Shown piece after piece: positions 26,019 to 34,730 of a stretch of 64,000 nt of DNA; the first letter of the stretch is position 1, and every line of letters starts with the position of its first letter. A program made the translations under genes and the position numbers. The stretch covers positions 1-64,000 of the forward strand of contig JAJVIQ010000020.1 of assembly GCA_022071965.1 (NCBI GenBank). Direction: 5' to 3'. The stretch is from Gammaproteobacteria bacterium (GTDB lineage: Bacteria > Pseudomonadota > Gammaproteobacteria > JAJPIJ01). The notes below the pieces were generated by a model. It saw nothing but the letters and a program-made list of their open reading frames with translations. It was not told the origin of the DNA and made no database searches.

Positions 26019-27585
26019 AGATTGCGACGTCATCGTCATCGGGGCCGGACACAACGGGCTTGCATGCGCGGCCTACCTGGCCAGGGCGGGGCGGAAGGTC
26101 TTGGTGCTGGAGGCCGCGGCCGCCGTCGGCGGCGCGGCGACGACGGCCGAGTTCGCGCCGGGTTTTTCCGTCTCGGCATGCGCGCACCTCTGTTATCAGC
26201 TCAATCCACGGGTGATCGGGGAGCTCGCCCTCGCCCGGCACGGCCTGCGCTGGGCCGCCGCCGGACTCGACACCATCGCGCTGTCGACCAATGGCAGGCA
26301 CCTGCGCATCGCCGATGGAGGCGCGAGCGTCTCGGGCGCGGGCGTCTCGGCGGGCGACACGGCGGCACTCGCGGAATTCGACATGCGGATGAAGCGGTTC
26401 GCGCGCCTGCTGGTGCCGCTTTTCGATCAACGCCCGCCACGGCTCGCCGATAACGACTGGCGCGACAAGCTCGCGCTGGCCAGGCTGGGGTGGAGCATCC
26501 GCCGCATGGGCCGCCCGGACATGCAGGAGTTCCTGCGCATCGCCGCCATCAACATCTACGACGTGCTCGAGGAAACCTTCGAGCACGCGCTGTTGAAGGC
26601 TGCGATCGGGCTCGACGCCGTGCTCGGTACGCACATGGGTCCGCGCTCGCCGAACACCGTGCTGTCGTATCTGTACCGGTTGAGCGGCGCGTGTACCCCG
26701 CGCGCGGTGGGGGCCGCGCTGCCGCAGGGCGGGATGGCCGCCGTGTCACGCGCGCTCGCCGGCGCGGCGCAGGCCCTCGGGGCCGAGATTCGTACCGGCG
26801 CTCGCGTCGCCCGCATCCTCGTGGAACACGACCATGTGACCGGTGTCGAGCTCGCTGATGGCGAGATGCTGCGGGCCGGGACGGTGGTCTCCAATGCCGA
26901 CCCCAGGACCACGTTCTTCGGCCTGTTGGGCGCCGGCCGTCTCGAGGCCGGTTTCGCGCGTTATGTGAAGAACATACGCATGCGGGGCACGGCGGCCAAG
27001 CTGCATCTCGCCCTCGATCGGCTGCCGGCCTTCAACGGGTTGGAGCCCGCCAGCATGGGGAATCGCCTGCTGATCGCGCCGACGCTCTCCTACCTCGAGC
27101 AGGCCTTCGATCACTCCAAGTATCGCGACTACTCCCCTGCCCCGGTCATGGAGATGGTCATCCCCACGCTCCATGACGCCTCGCTGGCACCGCCCGGCAA
27201 GCATGTCCTGTCAGCCATCGTGCAGTACGCCCCCCATGACCTGCGCGCCGGGTGGGAACAGGTCGGCGGGAAGTACAGGGATCTGCTGATCGATACCCTG
27301 GCCCAGTATGCCCCGGACATCCGCGACTGTATCCTTGCCGCCGAGCTCCTCACGCCCGTCGATATCGAGCGGCGGTTCGGCATGACCGGCGGACACTGGC
27401 ATCACGGCGAGCTGGCTCTCGATCAGTTTCTCATGTTGCGGCCGGTGCCCGGTGCGGCGCAGTATGCGACGCCGCTGCCGGGGCTCTATCTCTGCGGCGC
27501 CGGCGCGCATCCTGGCGGCGGCGTCATGGGCAGCGTCGGAAGGAACGCGGCCGGCGCGATCCTGGGCGGAGCGGCATCGCCATGA
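26011..27585 (+). CDS. FAD-dependent oxidoreductase, phytoene-desaturase-like (COG1233), copy 2
   Basis: A 524-residue paralogue of the preceding protein, sharing the N-terminal GAGHNGLACAAYLARAG fold, the central YLYRLSGACTPRAVGAALPQGGM and the C-terminal LCGAGAHPGGGVMGSVGRNA. ATG at 26011 follows GGGGGA and overlaps the upstream gene by 8 bases; the 3' end overlaps the GcvT-like gene by ATGA. Tight coupling of two paralogues suggests a heteromeric enzyme or two sequential steps. Confidence 0.9.
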   Translation: MNRDCDVIVIGAGHNGLACAAYLARAGRKVLVLEAAAAVGGAATTAEFAPGFSVSACAHLCYQLNPRVIGELALARHGLRWAAAGLDTIALSTNGRHLRIADGGASVSGAGVSAGDTAALAEFDMRMKRFARLLVPLFDQRPPRLADNDWRDKLALARLGWSIRRMGRPDMQEFLRIAAINIYDVLEETFEHALLKAAIGLDAVLGTHMGPRSPNTVLSYLYRLSGACTPRAVGAALPQGGMAAVSRALAGAAQALGAEIRTGARVARILVEHDHVTGVELADGEMLRAGTVVSNADPRTTFFGLLGAGRLEAGFARYVKNIRMRGTAAKLHLALDRLPAFNGLEPASMGNRLLIAPTLSYLEQAFDHSKYRDYSPAPVMEMVIPTLHDASLAPPGKHVLSAIVQYAPHDLRAGWEQVGGKYRDLLIDTLAQYAPDIRDCILAAELLTPVDIERRFGMTGGHWHHGELALDQFLMLRPVPGAAQYATPLPGLYLCGAGAHPGGGVMGSVGRNAAGAILGGAASP

Positions 27586-28769
27586 GCACCGGGCATTTCC
27601 GTACACCGCTGCAGCACACGCCCTTTCATTCCCGCCTGGTCGCTGCCAGCACCTGCAACGAGTGGTATGCGTGGAAGGGTTACACGGCGCCTTCGCGGCT
27701 GACGGAGGTGGAATTCGAGTACTTCGCCATCCGCAACAGCGCCTCGATCTTCGACATCACGCCGATGACGAAGTATCGCATCCGCGGGCCGGACTGCGTT
27801 CCCTATCTCAATCGTCTGCTGACGCGCGAGATCGGCGCGCTGGCGGTGGGTCGGGTCGCGTACTGCCTGTGGTGCGATGACGCCGGGCAGCTCATCGACG
27901 ACGGCACTCTGTTCCGCCTTGCCGGGCAGGAATACCGGCTCTGCTCGCAGGAGCGGCATTACGACTGGCTGCTGACATCGGCGCTCGGGTTCGACGTCGG
28001 CATCGAGGAGGAGACCGGGCATGTCGCGGCGCTGGCCCTGCAGGGCCCCACGTCCTGCGCCGTGCTGCGGGGCCTCGGCATCGGGGCCATCGAGATGCTC
28101 AGGCCGTTTCACCTGATGAGTACGTCCTTCCAGGGGCATGAGTTCATGATCTCGCGTACGGGCTTCACGGGCGATCTGGGCTATGAGCTGTGGATGCACC
28201 CGGATGCAGCCGGTGCCATCTGGGACGCCCTGATCGAGGCGGGAGGCGACTACGCCATCATGCCGATCGGCAGCGAGGCGCTCGACGTGGCGCGCATCGA
28301 GGCCGGCTTCATCCAGGCCAACGTCGACTTCGTGCCAGCGGATCAGGCGGTGCGCCCGGGGCGCGGCCGATCCCCGCTGGAGCTGGGCCTGGCCAGCCAC
28401 GTGGATTTTCGCAAGGCGAACTTCACCGGCCGGCGGGCACTGTCGGAGGAACAGCGCCGCGGGTCGCGTTACCAGCTGGTGAGGCTCGACATCGACGGCA
28501 GCACGCCGGCGACCGATTCCTTCGTCTACTACGGCCGGCGCAAGGTCGTCGGACATGTGACCTCGGCCGCATGGTCACCCACGGCCAAGGCGAACATCGC
28601 GTTGGCCTCGCTGCAGACCCCTTACGGCACGCAGGGCGATGACCTATGGGTGGAGATCTACTACAAGCGCGAACTGAAATGGGAACGAAAGATGGCGCGC
28701 TGCCGGGTCGTGGCGGGGACGTTTTACGACCCGCCGAGACGGCGGCAGACGCCGGCGGCGGATTATTGA
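27582..28769 (+). CDS. GcvT-family folate-dependent aminomethyl/methyl transferase (DmdA-like)
   Basis: A 395-residue GcvT/DmdA-type protein. Family features are FDITPMTKYRIRGPD near the N-terminus, FMISRTGFTGDLGYELWMHP in the middle (fold and folate-site region) and a C-terminal GcvT barrel domain. Members transfer a one-carbon unit from an amine (glycine cleavage T, dimethylglycine or sarcosine oxidation) or a sulfonium (DMSP) to tetrahydrofolate. Next to flavoproteins and Rieske oxygenases it most plausibly captures methyl-derived carbon from a methylated amine. Start ATG overlaps the previous stop (ATGA). Confidence 0.9.
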   Translation: MSTGHFRTPLQHTPFHSRLVAASTCNEWYAWKGYTAPSRLTEVEFEYFAIRNSASIFDITPMTKYRIRGPDCVPYLNRLLTREIGALAVGRVAYCLWCDDAGQLIDDGTLFRLAGQEYRLCSQERHYDWLLTSALGFDVGIEEETGHVAALALQGPTSCAVLRGLGIGAIEMLRPFHLMSTSFQGHEFMISRTGFTGDLGYELWMHPDAAGAIWDALIEAGGDYAIMPIGSEALDVARIEAGFIQANVDFVPADQAVRPGRGRSPLELGLASHVDFRKANFTGRRALSEEQRRGSRYQLVRLDIDGSTPATDSFVYYGRRKVVGHVTSAAWSPTAKANIALASLQTPYGTQGDDLWVEIYYKRELKWERKMARCRVVAGTFYDPPRRRQTPAADY

Positions 28770-30895
28770 GTCCGCCACCCGGGATTTCGGCGCGACGTCT
28801 GGACCCGCTGTTGCGGCCGCGATCGATCGCGGTCGTCGGCGCCACGCCTCGCGACGGGGCAGTCGGCAACCAGACCTTGCGAAACCTGATCCAAGGCGGC
28901 TACGCCGGGGCGCTGTACGCCATCAACCCGCGTCATCGCGAGATTCACGGGATCCCCTGTTTCGCCGGCTTCGCCGATCTGCCGGGGCGCGTGGAGCACG
29001 CGATCTTCGCGCTCGGCGACCCACGCATGGAAGCCGCTCTCGACGATGCCTTGGATCATGGCGTGCGCGCCGTGACCCTGCTGTCGGCGCTGGTGCTGGA
29101 CAGCGACCGAGATCCGCCCCTGCGCGAACGCGTGCGGGCGCGATTGCTGCGGGCCGGGGTCGTCGCCTGCGGCGGCAACGGCATGGGCTTTTGCAATTTC
29201 ACCGATCGGGTGTGGGCCTACGGTTTCGAGACGCGGCGGCACGGCGACCGCGGCAACGTGACGCTCATCAGCCACTCCGGCGCCGGGCTGTGCGGCATCC
29301 TCGACACCGACGAGCGATTGCAGTTCAATCTGGCGATCTCCCCGGGCCAGGAGTTGTCGGTCACGATGGCCGACTATCTCGATTTCGCGCTGGAGCAGCC
29401 CGAGACGCGGGTCGTCGGGCTGTTCATGGAGACCGTCCGCGATCCCGACGCGATGATTCGTGCGTTCGGGAAGGCCCGCCGCCGATCGATCCCGATCGTG
29501 GCGATCAAGGTCGGGCGCACCGATATGTCCGCGCGTCTGGCCGTATCGCACTCCGGCGCGCTGGCGGGTTGCGACACGAGCTACGACGCACTGTTCGACC
29601 GCTACGGGATCCAGCGCGTACGCGACATGGACGAGCTGGCGGCCGCGCTCGTCATGTTCGCGCAGCCGCACCCGGTTGCCGCCGGAGGCCTGGTCAGCAT
29701 TCACGATTCCGGCGGCGAGCGACAGTTGCTCATCGATGTGGCCGCGGAGCTCGAGGTGCCGTTGGCCGAGCTCTCCGCCGGTACGAGCGGCAAGCTCGCC
29801 GCGATGCTCGATCCCGGGCTGCCGGCCGTCAATCCGCTCGACGCCTGGAGCGCCGGCGGCCCGGACGCCCACGAGACCATCGCCGACTGTTTCGCGATCA
29901 TGCTGAAGGACCCCGCGGCCGCGTTCGGCGCCGTGGTGCACGATCGCGTCGCGGACGGGCGCATCTATCCCGGTTACGCCGGGTATCTTCAGCATGCACA
30001 TGCCGCGACCGGCAAGCCGGTATTTCTCGTCTCCAATCACCAGGGGACCGGTGCCGATCCGCTGGTGACGCGCCTCACCCGGCAAGGATTCCCGGTGCTG
30101 GACGGGCTGGCGCCGTTTCTGATCGGCGCACGCTGCCTCCTGGCCTACCGCGACTTCACGCACCGCGTGGAGTCGCCGCCCCCGGATGTCGATCCCGCGA
30201 TCCTCGAGCGCTGGCGGTGGCGCCTCGCCGATGAAGGGACGCCGGACGAGGCGACGAGCATGGAGCTGCTCGCCGAGGCGGGCCTGCCGATGAACCGGGG
30301 ACGGCTGGCGGAAGACGAGGCGGCGGCGGTCGCCGCAGCGACGGCGCTCGGCTTTCCCGTCGTGATGAAGACGGCGCGCGCCGGCATCGCGCACAAGACG
30401 GATGTCCGCGGGGTGATCCTCGATGTCGCCGACGAGGAAGGCTGTCGCGTGGCCTATCGTTCACTCGCGCGTCGTCTGGGCGGGCGCGTGCTGGTCGCGC
30501 CGATGATCCGCGATCCGGGCGTGGAGATGATCCTCGGCATGGTCAACGACGCGCAGTTCGGGCCCCTGGTCATGCTCGGCTTCGGCGGGGTCCACGCCGA
30601 GACGCTGAGGGACGTGCGCTTCGCGCTGCCGCCCTTCGGCACGGGCACGGCCCGCCGGCTGCTCGATACCTTGCGCATGCGCCCGCTGCTCGATGGCGCC
30701 CGCGGCGCGCCGGCGCCGGCCGTCGACGCGTACTGCCAGGCCGCCGCGCGCCTGTCGGTGGTCGCGCATCATCTGCGCGAGATGATCGCCGAGATCGATC
30801 TCAACCCGGTGATCCTGAGTGCCCGGGGATGCCTCGCCGTCGATGCCCTGATCGTCACGCGCGCCCTGCAACACCGCGGCGGAGATCGCGCGTGA
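28766..30895 (+). CDS. ADP-forming acyl-CoA synthetase family protein (ACD superfamily)
   Basis: A 709-residue protein with fused alpha and beta parts: a CoA-binding domain (RPRSIAVVGATPRDGAVGN), succinyl-CoA-synthetase-like domains (SHSGAGLCG; VSHSGALAG, where the family places a phospho-His loop) and a C-terminal ATP-grasp domain (PVVMKTARAGIAHKTDVRGV, EIDLNPVI). No ATG gives a sensible N-terminus; TTG at 28766, overlapping the upstream stop as TTGA, yields LSPPPGISARRLDPLLRPRS, the usual start of the family. It should make an acyl-CoA with release of ADP. The DMSP-CoA lyase DddX belongs to this superfamily, so a ligase/lyase is possible. Confidence 0.88.
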   Translation: MSPPPGISARRLDPLLRPRSIAVVGATPRDGAVGNQTLRNLIQGGYAGALYAINPRHREIHGIPCFAGFADLPGRVEHAIFALGDPRMEAALDDALDHGVRAVTLLSALVLDSDRDPPLRERVRARLLRAGVVACGGNGMGFCNFTDRVWAYGFETRRHGDRGNVTLISHSGAGLCGILDTDERLQFNLAISPGQELSVTMADYLDFALEQPETRVVGLFMETVRDPDAMIRAFGKARRRSIPIVAIKVGRTDMSARLAVSHSGALAGCDTSYDALFDRYGIQRVRDMDELAAALVMFAQPHPVAAGGLVSIHDSGGERQLLIDVAAELEVPLAELSAGTSGKLAAMLDPGLPAVNPLDAWSAGGPDAHETIADCFAIMLKDPAAAFGAVVHDRVADGRIYPGYAGYLQHAHAATGKPVFLVSNHQGTGADPLVTRLTRQGFPVLDGLAPFLIGARCLLAYRDFTHRVESPPPDVDPAILERWRWRLADEGTPDEATSMELLAEAGLPMNRGRLAEDEAAAVAAATALGFPVVMKTARAGIAHKTDVRGVILDVADEEGCRVAYRSLARRLGGRVLVAPMIRDPGVEMILGMVNDAQFGPLVMLGFGGVHAETLRDVRFALPPFGTGTARRLLDTLRMRPLLDGARGAPAPAVDAYCQAAARLSVVAHHLREMIAEIDLNPVILSARGCLAVDALIVTRALQHRGGDRA

Positions 30896-32418
30896 ACCTC
30901 GGCGCCGCGCGCTCGCTTTCGCGGGAGGACTGGCGGGCGCTGGCCGCGCGCCTGCGGCCCGAGACCCGGATGCTGATCGATGGCCATTTCCTGGACTCGA
31001 TGACCGGGGGCGTATTCGAGACCATCAACCCGGCCGATGGCAGCGTCCTGGCGACGGTCTCGTCCGCGGCCGGTGTCGACGTCGATCGCGCGGTCGCCTC
31101 GGCAAGGCGCGCGTTTCGATCCGGATGCTGGTCACGCCTGCCCCCGCGCCGGCGCATGGAGATCCTGTATCGATGGCGCGAACTCATCGAGGCACACGCC
31201 GCGGAACTCGCGCTCCTCGACACGCTGGACATGGGCAAGCCCATCGCGGACGCGTTGAACGTCGATCTGCCCGCCGTGATCGACACCATCGGCTTCATGG
31301 CGGAGTGCGTCGACAAGGTCGATGGCGCGGTCACCAGCACGGCGCCCGACGTCATGCATTTCGTGCTGCGCGAGCCGCTGGGCGTGGTGGCGGCCATCTC
31401 GCCGTGGAACTACCCGTTGCTGATGGCGACCTGGAAGGTGGCGCCGGCGCTGGCGGCAGGCAATACCGTGGTCCTGAAGCCCGCCGAGCAGTCCCCGCTC
31501 AGCGCCCTGCAGCTGGCGCGGCTTTTCCTGGAGGCGGGCGGACCACCGGGGGTCTTCAACGTCGTGAACGGACCGGGCGAGATCGCGGGCAAGGCGCTCG
31601 CGCTGCATCCGGAGGTGGCCAAGGTGAGTTTCACGGGCTCGACCGCCGTGGGCAAGCTGATGCTGCAATACGCCGGCCTTTCGAACATGAAACGCGTCGC
31701 GCTCGAGTGCGGCGGCAAGTCCCCGCAGATCTTCCTCGCCGACACGCCCGATCTCGACCGTGCCGTGGCGGCGGCCTGCAATGGCATCTTCGCCAACATG
31801 GGGGAGGTCTGCAACGCCGGGTCGAGACTGCTGGTCGAGCGCCGGATACACGAGGAGTTCGTGGAACGATTCATCGCGGTGAGCGCGAACGCGTATCGCG
31901 CCGGCGACCCCCTGGATCCCGCCACCAGCATGGGGCCGCTCGTCGATCGCGGTGCCCAGCGGCGCGTCCTCGGCTACATCGATACCGGCCGGCGCGAGGG
32001 AGCCCGGCTGCGCTTCGGAGGCGATGTGCCGTCCGGGCTGGGCTGCGGCGCCTACGTCAACCCCACCCTGTTCACGGGCGTGGACAACGGCATGACGATC
32101 GCCCGCGAGGAGATATTCGGGCCGGTGGCATGCGTCATCCCGTTCGAGGATCTCGACGCGGCGATCGACATCGCCAACGACACGATCTACGGACTCGCCG
32201 CCGGGATCTGGACGCGTGATCTCGCCACGGCGCACCGGCTCATCCGCGAGATCGAGGCGGGCGTGTTGTGGGTGAACTGCTTCGACGAGGGCGACATGAC
32301 CCAGCCCTTCGGCGGCTACAAGCAATCAGGCAACGCCAGGGACAAGTGTTTCGACAGCCTGCTCAGCTACACGCAGACGAAGTCGGCATGGCTCCGGATC
32401 ACGCAGCCTTCGGGATGA
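30892..32418 (+). CDS. NAD(P)-dependent aldehyde dehydrogenase
   Basis: A 508-residue ALDH. PWNYPLLMATWKVAPALAAG and KPAEQSPLSALQLA (cofactor site), SFTGSTAVGKL, LECGGKSP (general-base Glu) and GEVCNAGSR (catalytic Cys) are intact. GTG at 30892 overlaps the synthetase stop (GTGA) and follows GGAG. Sequence style is like gamma-glutamyl-aminobutyraldehyde or betaine-aldehyde dehydrogenases, fitting an amine-derived aldehyde. The substrate is inferred from the neighbours only. Confidence 0.93.
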   Translation: MNLGAARSLSREDWRALAARLRPETRMLIDGHFLDSMTGGVFETINPADGSVLATVSSAAGVDVDRAVASARRAFRSGCWSRLPPRRRMEILYRWRELIEAHAAELALLDTLDMGKPIADALNVDLPAVIDTIGFMAECVDKVDGAVTSTAPDVMHFVLREPLGVVAAISPWNYPLLMATWKVAPALAAGNTVVLKPAEQSPLSALQLARLFLEAGGPPGVFNVVNGPGEIAGKALALHPEVAKVSFTGSTAVGKLMLQYAGLSNMKRVALECGGKSPQIFLADTPDLDRAVAAACNGIFANMGEVCNAGSRLLVERRIHEEFVERFIAVSANAYRAGDPLDPATSMGPLVDRGAQRRVLGYIDTGRREGARLRFGGDVPSGLGCGAYVNPTLFTGVDNGMTIAREEIFGPVACVIPFEDLDAAIDIANDTIYGLAAGIWTRDLATAHRLIREIEAGVLWVNCFDEGDMTQPFGGYKQSGNARDKCFDSLLSYTQTKSAWLRITQPSG

Positions 32419-32425
32419 GAATTCC

Positions 32426-33247
32426 ATGTCCACATTGATCTACGCCGTCGACGGTCCGGTCGCGCTGCTCACCCTGAACCGGCCCGAGAAACTCAACGCC
32501 GTCAACAACCGGATGGTGGGGGAATTGAACGCGGCCCTGGACCGTGCGGAGGCGGACGAGGCGATCCGCGCCATCGTCCTCAGCGGCGCCGGGCGCGCCT
32601 TCTCCGCCGGATTCGATCTGGACACCGGCGAGGAAGGATCCGGGCGGGATGTCGACGCCCTCCGGCGCATGCTGCAGCGGGATTTCGACGTCATCATGCG
32701 CTTCTGGCGCTCGCCGAAACCGACGCTGGCGGCCGTGCACGGCCATTGCCTCGGCAGCGGGATGGAGATGGCGCTCGCCTGTGACCTGACGGTCGCGGGT
32801 TCCGGTTGCCGGTTCGGCGCCCCGGAGGTGCAATTCGGCAGCGGCATCATCACCATGATCATCCCCTGGCTCGTCGGGGCGAAGTTCGCCAAGGAGTTGC
32901 TGATGATCGGCGACGACCAGGTGTCCGCCGAGCGTGCCCTGGCCATGGGGCTCGTCAATCGGGTGGTCCCCGACGAGGCGGTGCTGGACGCCGCCCTCGC
33001 CATGGCGCGCGACATCGCCACCAATGGCCGCCTGGCGGTCGCGCTCACCAAGCAGGCGGTGAATCGCAGTTACGATATCATGGGCATGCGCCAGGCGATG
33101 GAGCAGGCGCTGGAACTGGACGTGATCGTCGAGGCGAGCGATACGCCGGAATCGCGGGCGTTCTACGATATGGTGGCCAGCCAGGGCACGAGGGCGGCGA
33201 TTGCCTGGCGTCGGGCCCGCATCCTCGACTCCTCGCGGAAGGCATGA
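32426..33247 (+). CDS. Enoyl-CoA hydratase/isomerase family protein
   Basis: A 273-residue crotonase-fold protein. The oxyanion hole is AFSAGFDL and GHCLGSGMEMALACDLTVA, and the two catalytic acidic positions (Glu of GMEMA, Glu of APEVQFG) are present, so hydratase activity is plausible. It starts 8 bases after the ALDH stop, inside the plus-strand operon. It may hydrate an unsaturated CoA ester made by the acyl-CoA dehydrogenase; a DmdD-like role is one alternative. Confidence 0.92.
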   Translation: MSTLIYAVDGPVALLTLNRPEKLNAVNNRMVGELNAALDRAEADEAIRAIVLSGAGRAFSAGFDLDTGEEGSGRDVDALRRMLQRDFDVIMRFWRSPKPTLAAVHGHCLGSGMEMALACDLTVAGSGCRFGAPEVQFGSGIITMIIPWLVGAKFAKELLMIGDDQVSAERALAMGLVNRVVPDEAVLDAALAMARDIATNGRLAVALTKQAVNRSYDIMGMRQAMEQALELDVIVEASDTPESRAFYDMVASQGTRAAIAWRRARILDSSRKA

Positions 33248-33251
33248 ATCC

Positions 33252-34691
33252 ATGGGCACTGACAGGCGCGGCCGGAAGAACGAGGCGCCAGCACCGCGCC
33301 GCCGTCGGCGCGGTGCGTACCCCACCGCGGCCATCGATCGCCTGCTCGAGCGGCAGCCTCGGACCGAACTCATCGAGGTGCTGTTCGCCGACATCAACGG
33401 CATGTTGCGTGGCAAGCGCGTGGGCCGCGAGGACATCCGGAAGGTCTTCGAGCCCGGCGTCAGTCTGCCCGGCGCGACCGCCCTGCTCGACAGCAAGGGC
33501 ATGACCATCGATGCCATCAGCAACGGCAGCGCCGACGGCGACCCGGACATGATCTGCCGGCCCATCGCCGGCACCACCGCAACGGTGCCCTGGGCGAACC
33601 GCCCCACTGCGCAGACGATGGTCAGCATGTACGACGTCAGGGGCATGCCCTATTTCGCCGACTCCCGCCACGTGCTGGAGCGCGCCGCGGAGCTCCTGGC
33701 CAGGATGGGGTTGCGGCCGGTGGTCGCCATCGAGCTGGAGTTCTATCTGCTCGACGGCGCTGCCGCCGAGACGCCGCGACCGCGACTGGGACGGATCCCG
33801 GGCACGTCCCTGCCTCAGGACGGTCCGCAGTACAACAGTCTCGATGATCTTGCCGATCTCGACGCGTATTTCGCCGAAGTGGACGCCGCCTGCCGCGAAC
33901 AGGGGATCCCCGCGAGCGCGGCACTGGCGGAGTTCGCACCCGGGCAGTACGAGATCAATCTTCATCACATCGATGATCCGCTGCTGGCCTGTGCGCATGC
34001 CCTGATGCTGAAACGGGTGGTCAAGAGCGTGGCGCGCCGGCACGGGATGGGCGCATGCTTCATGGCGAAGCCGTTTGCCGGGAGCGCGGGGTCCGGAATG
34101 CACGTGCACGTCAGCCTGCTCGACTCCAGCGGTTGCAACGTCTTTGCGGACGCCGGCGGCGAGCGCGGCGAGTTGCCGATCTCCGATCGGCTGCGTCATG
34201 CCGTCGGTGGCCTGATCGCGACCATGGACGAGGGCATGGCGATCTTCGCGCCCAATGCGAACTCCTATCGCCGATTGCAGCCCGCCTCGTTCGTCCCGTT
34301 GACCCCCAACTGGGGCATCAATCATCGCCGGCTCGCACTGCGCATACCGCTGGCGGCAGCCAAGGACGTGCGGGTGGAGCATCGTGTCGCCGGTGCCGAC
34401 GCGAATCCCTACCTGGTGATGGCGGCCGTATTGGCCGGCATACATCACGGCCTCACGCGGCGTTGCGATCCGGGACCGATGGTGCCGTCGGGCGCCGTGA
34501 TCGACGAGATCATCACCCTGCCCACGCGCTGGGAGCAGGCCCTCGACGCCTTTGAGCGCGGGTCGGTGCTGCGGGGATATCTGGGTGAGGAATTCGCGCG
34601 CATCTATGCGATCTGCCGACGCGGGGAGTGTGAGCGTTTTCATGCCGAGATCGGCCGGCAGGACTACGAATGGTATCTGCGCAACGTCTAG
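33252..34691 (+). CDS. Glutamine synthetase family ligase (gamma-glutamylamide synthetase-like)
   Basis: A 479-residue type-I glutamine-synthetase-fold enzyme. The beta-grasp start is LIEVLFADINGMLRGKRV; metal and substrate motifs are VVAIELEFYL, AEFAPGQYEINLHH, GMHVHVSLLD and the NWGINHRRLALRIP segment. In catabolic clusters such proteins (PuuA, GMAS, GlnA-like) join glutamate to amines rather than ammonia. ATG at 33252 is chosen; residues 1-25 are a basic, likely disordered tail. Together with the PotF-like binding protein and ALDH this recalls the gamma-glutamyl route for putrescine, but no PuuB- or PuuD-type gene is present. Confidence 0.9.
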   Translation: MGTDRRGRKNEAPAPRRRRRGAYPTAAIDRLLERQPRTELIEVLFADINGMLRGKRVGREDIRKVFEPGVSLPGATALLDSKGMTIDAISNGSADGDPDMICRPIAGTTATVPWANRPTAQTMVSMYDVRGMPYFADSRHVLERAAELLARMGLRPVVAIELEFYLLDGAAAETPRPRLGRIPGTSLPQDGPQYNSLDDLADLDAYFAEVDAACREQGIPASAALAEFAPGQYEINLHHIDDPLLACAHALMLKRVVKSVARRHGMGACFMAKPFAGSAGSGMHVHVSLLDSSGCNVFADAGGERGELPISDRLRHAVGGLIATMDEGMAIFAPNANSYRRLQPASFVPLTPNWGINHRRLALRIPLAAAKDVRVEHRVAGADANPYLVMAAVLAGIHHGLTRRCDPGPMVPSGAVIDEIITLPTRWEQALDAFERGSVLRGYLGEEFARIYAICRRGECERFHAEIGRQDYEWYLRNV

Positions 34692-34730
34692 GATCGCGGC
34701 CCGGTGCCGGCGTCAGCGGGAGCGAATTGC

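Noticed and set aside
22998-26054. A 1018-codon open frame antisense to the aminotransferase and first flavoprotein
   Set aside because: It lies opposite two clear enzyme genes, is rich in Arg, His, Ala and Val, and has no motif or start signal. High GC at third positions keeps the opposite frames open.
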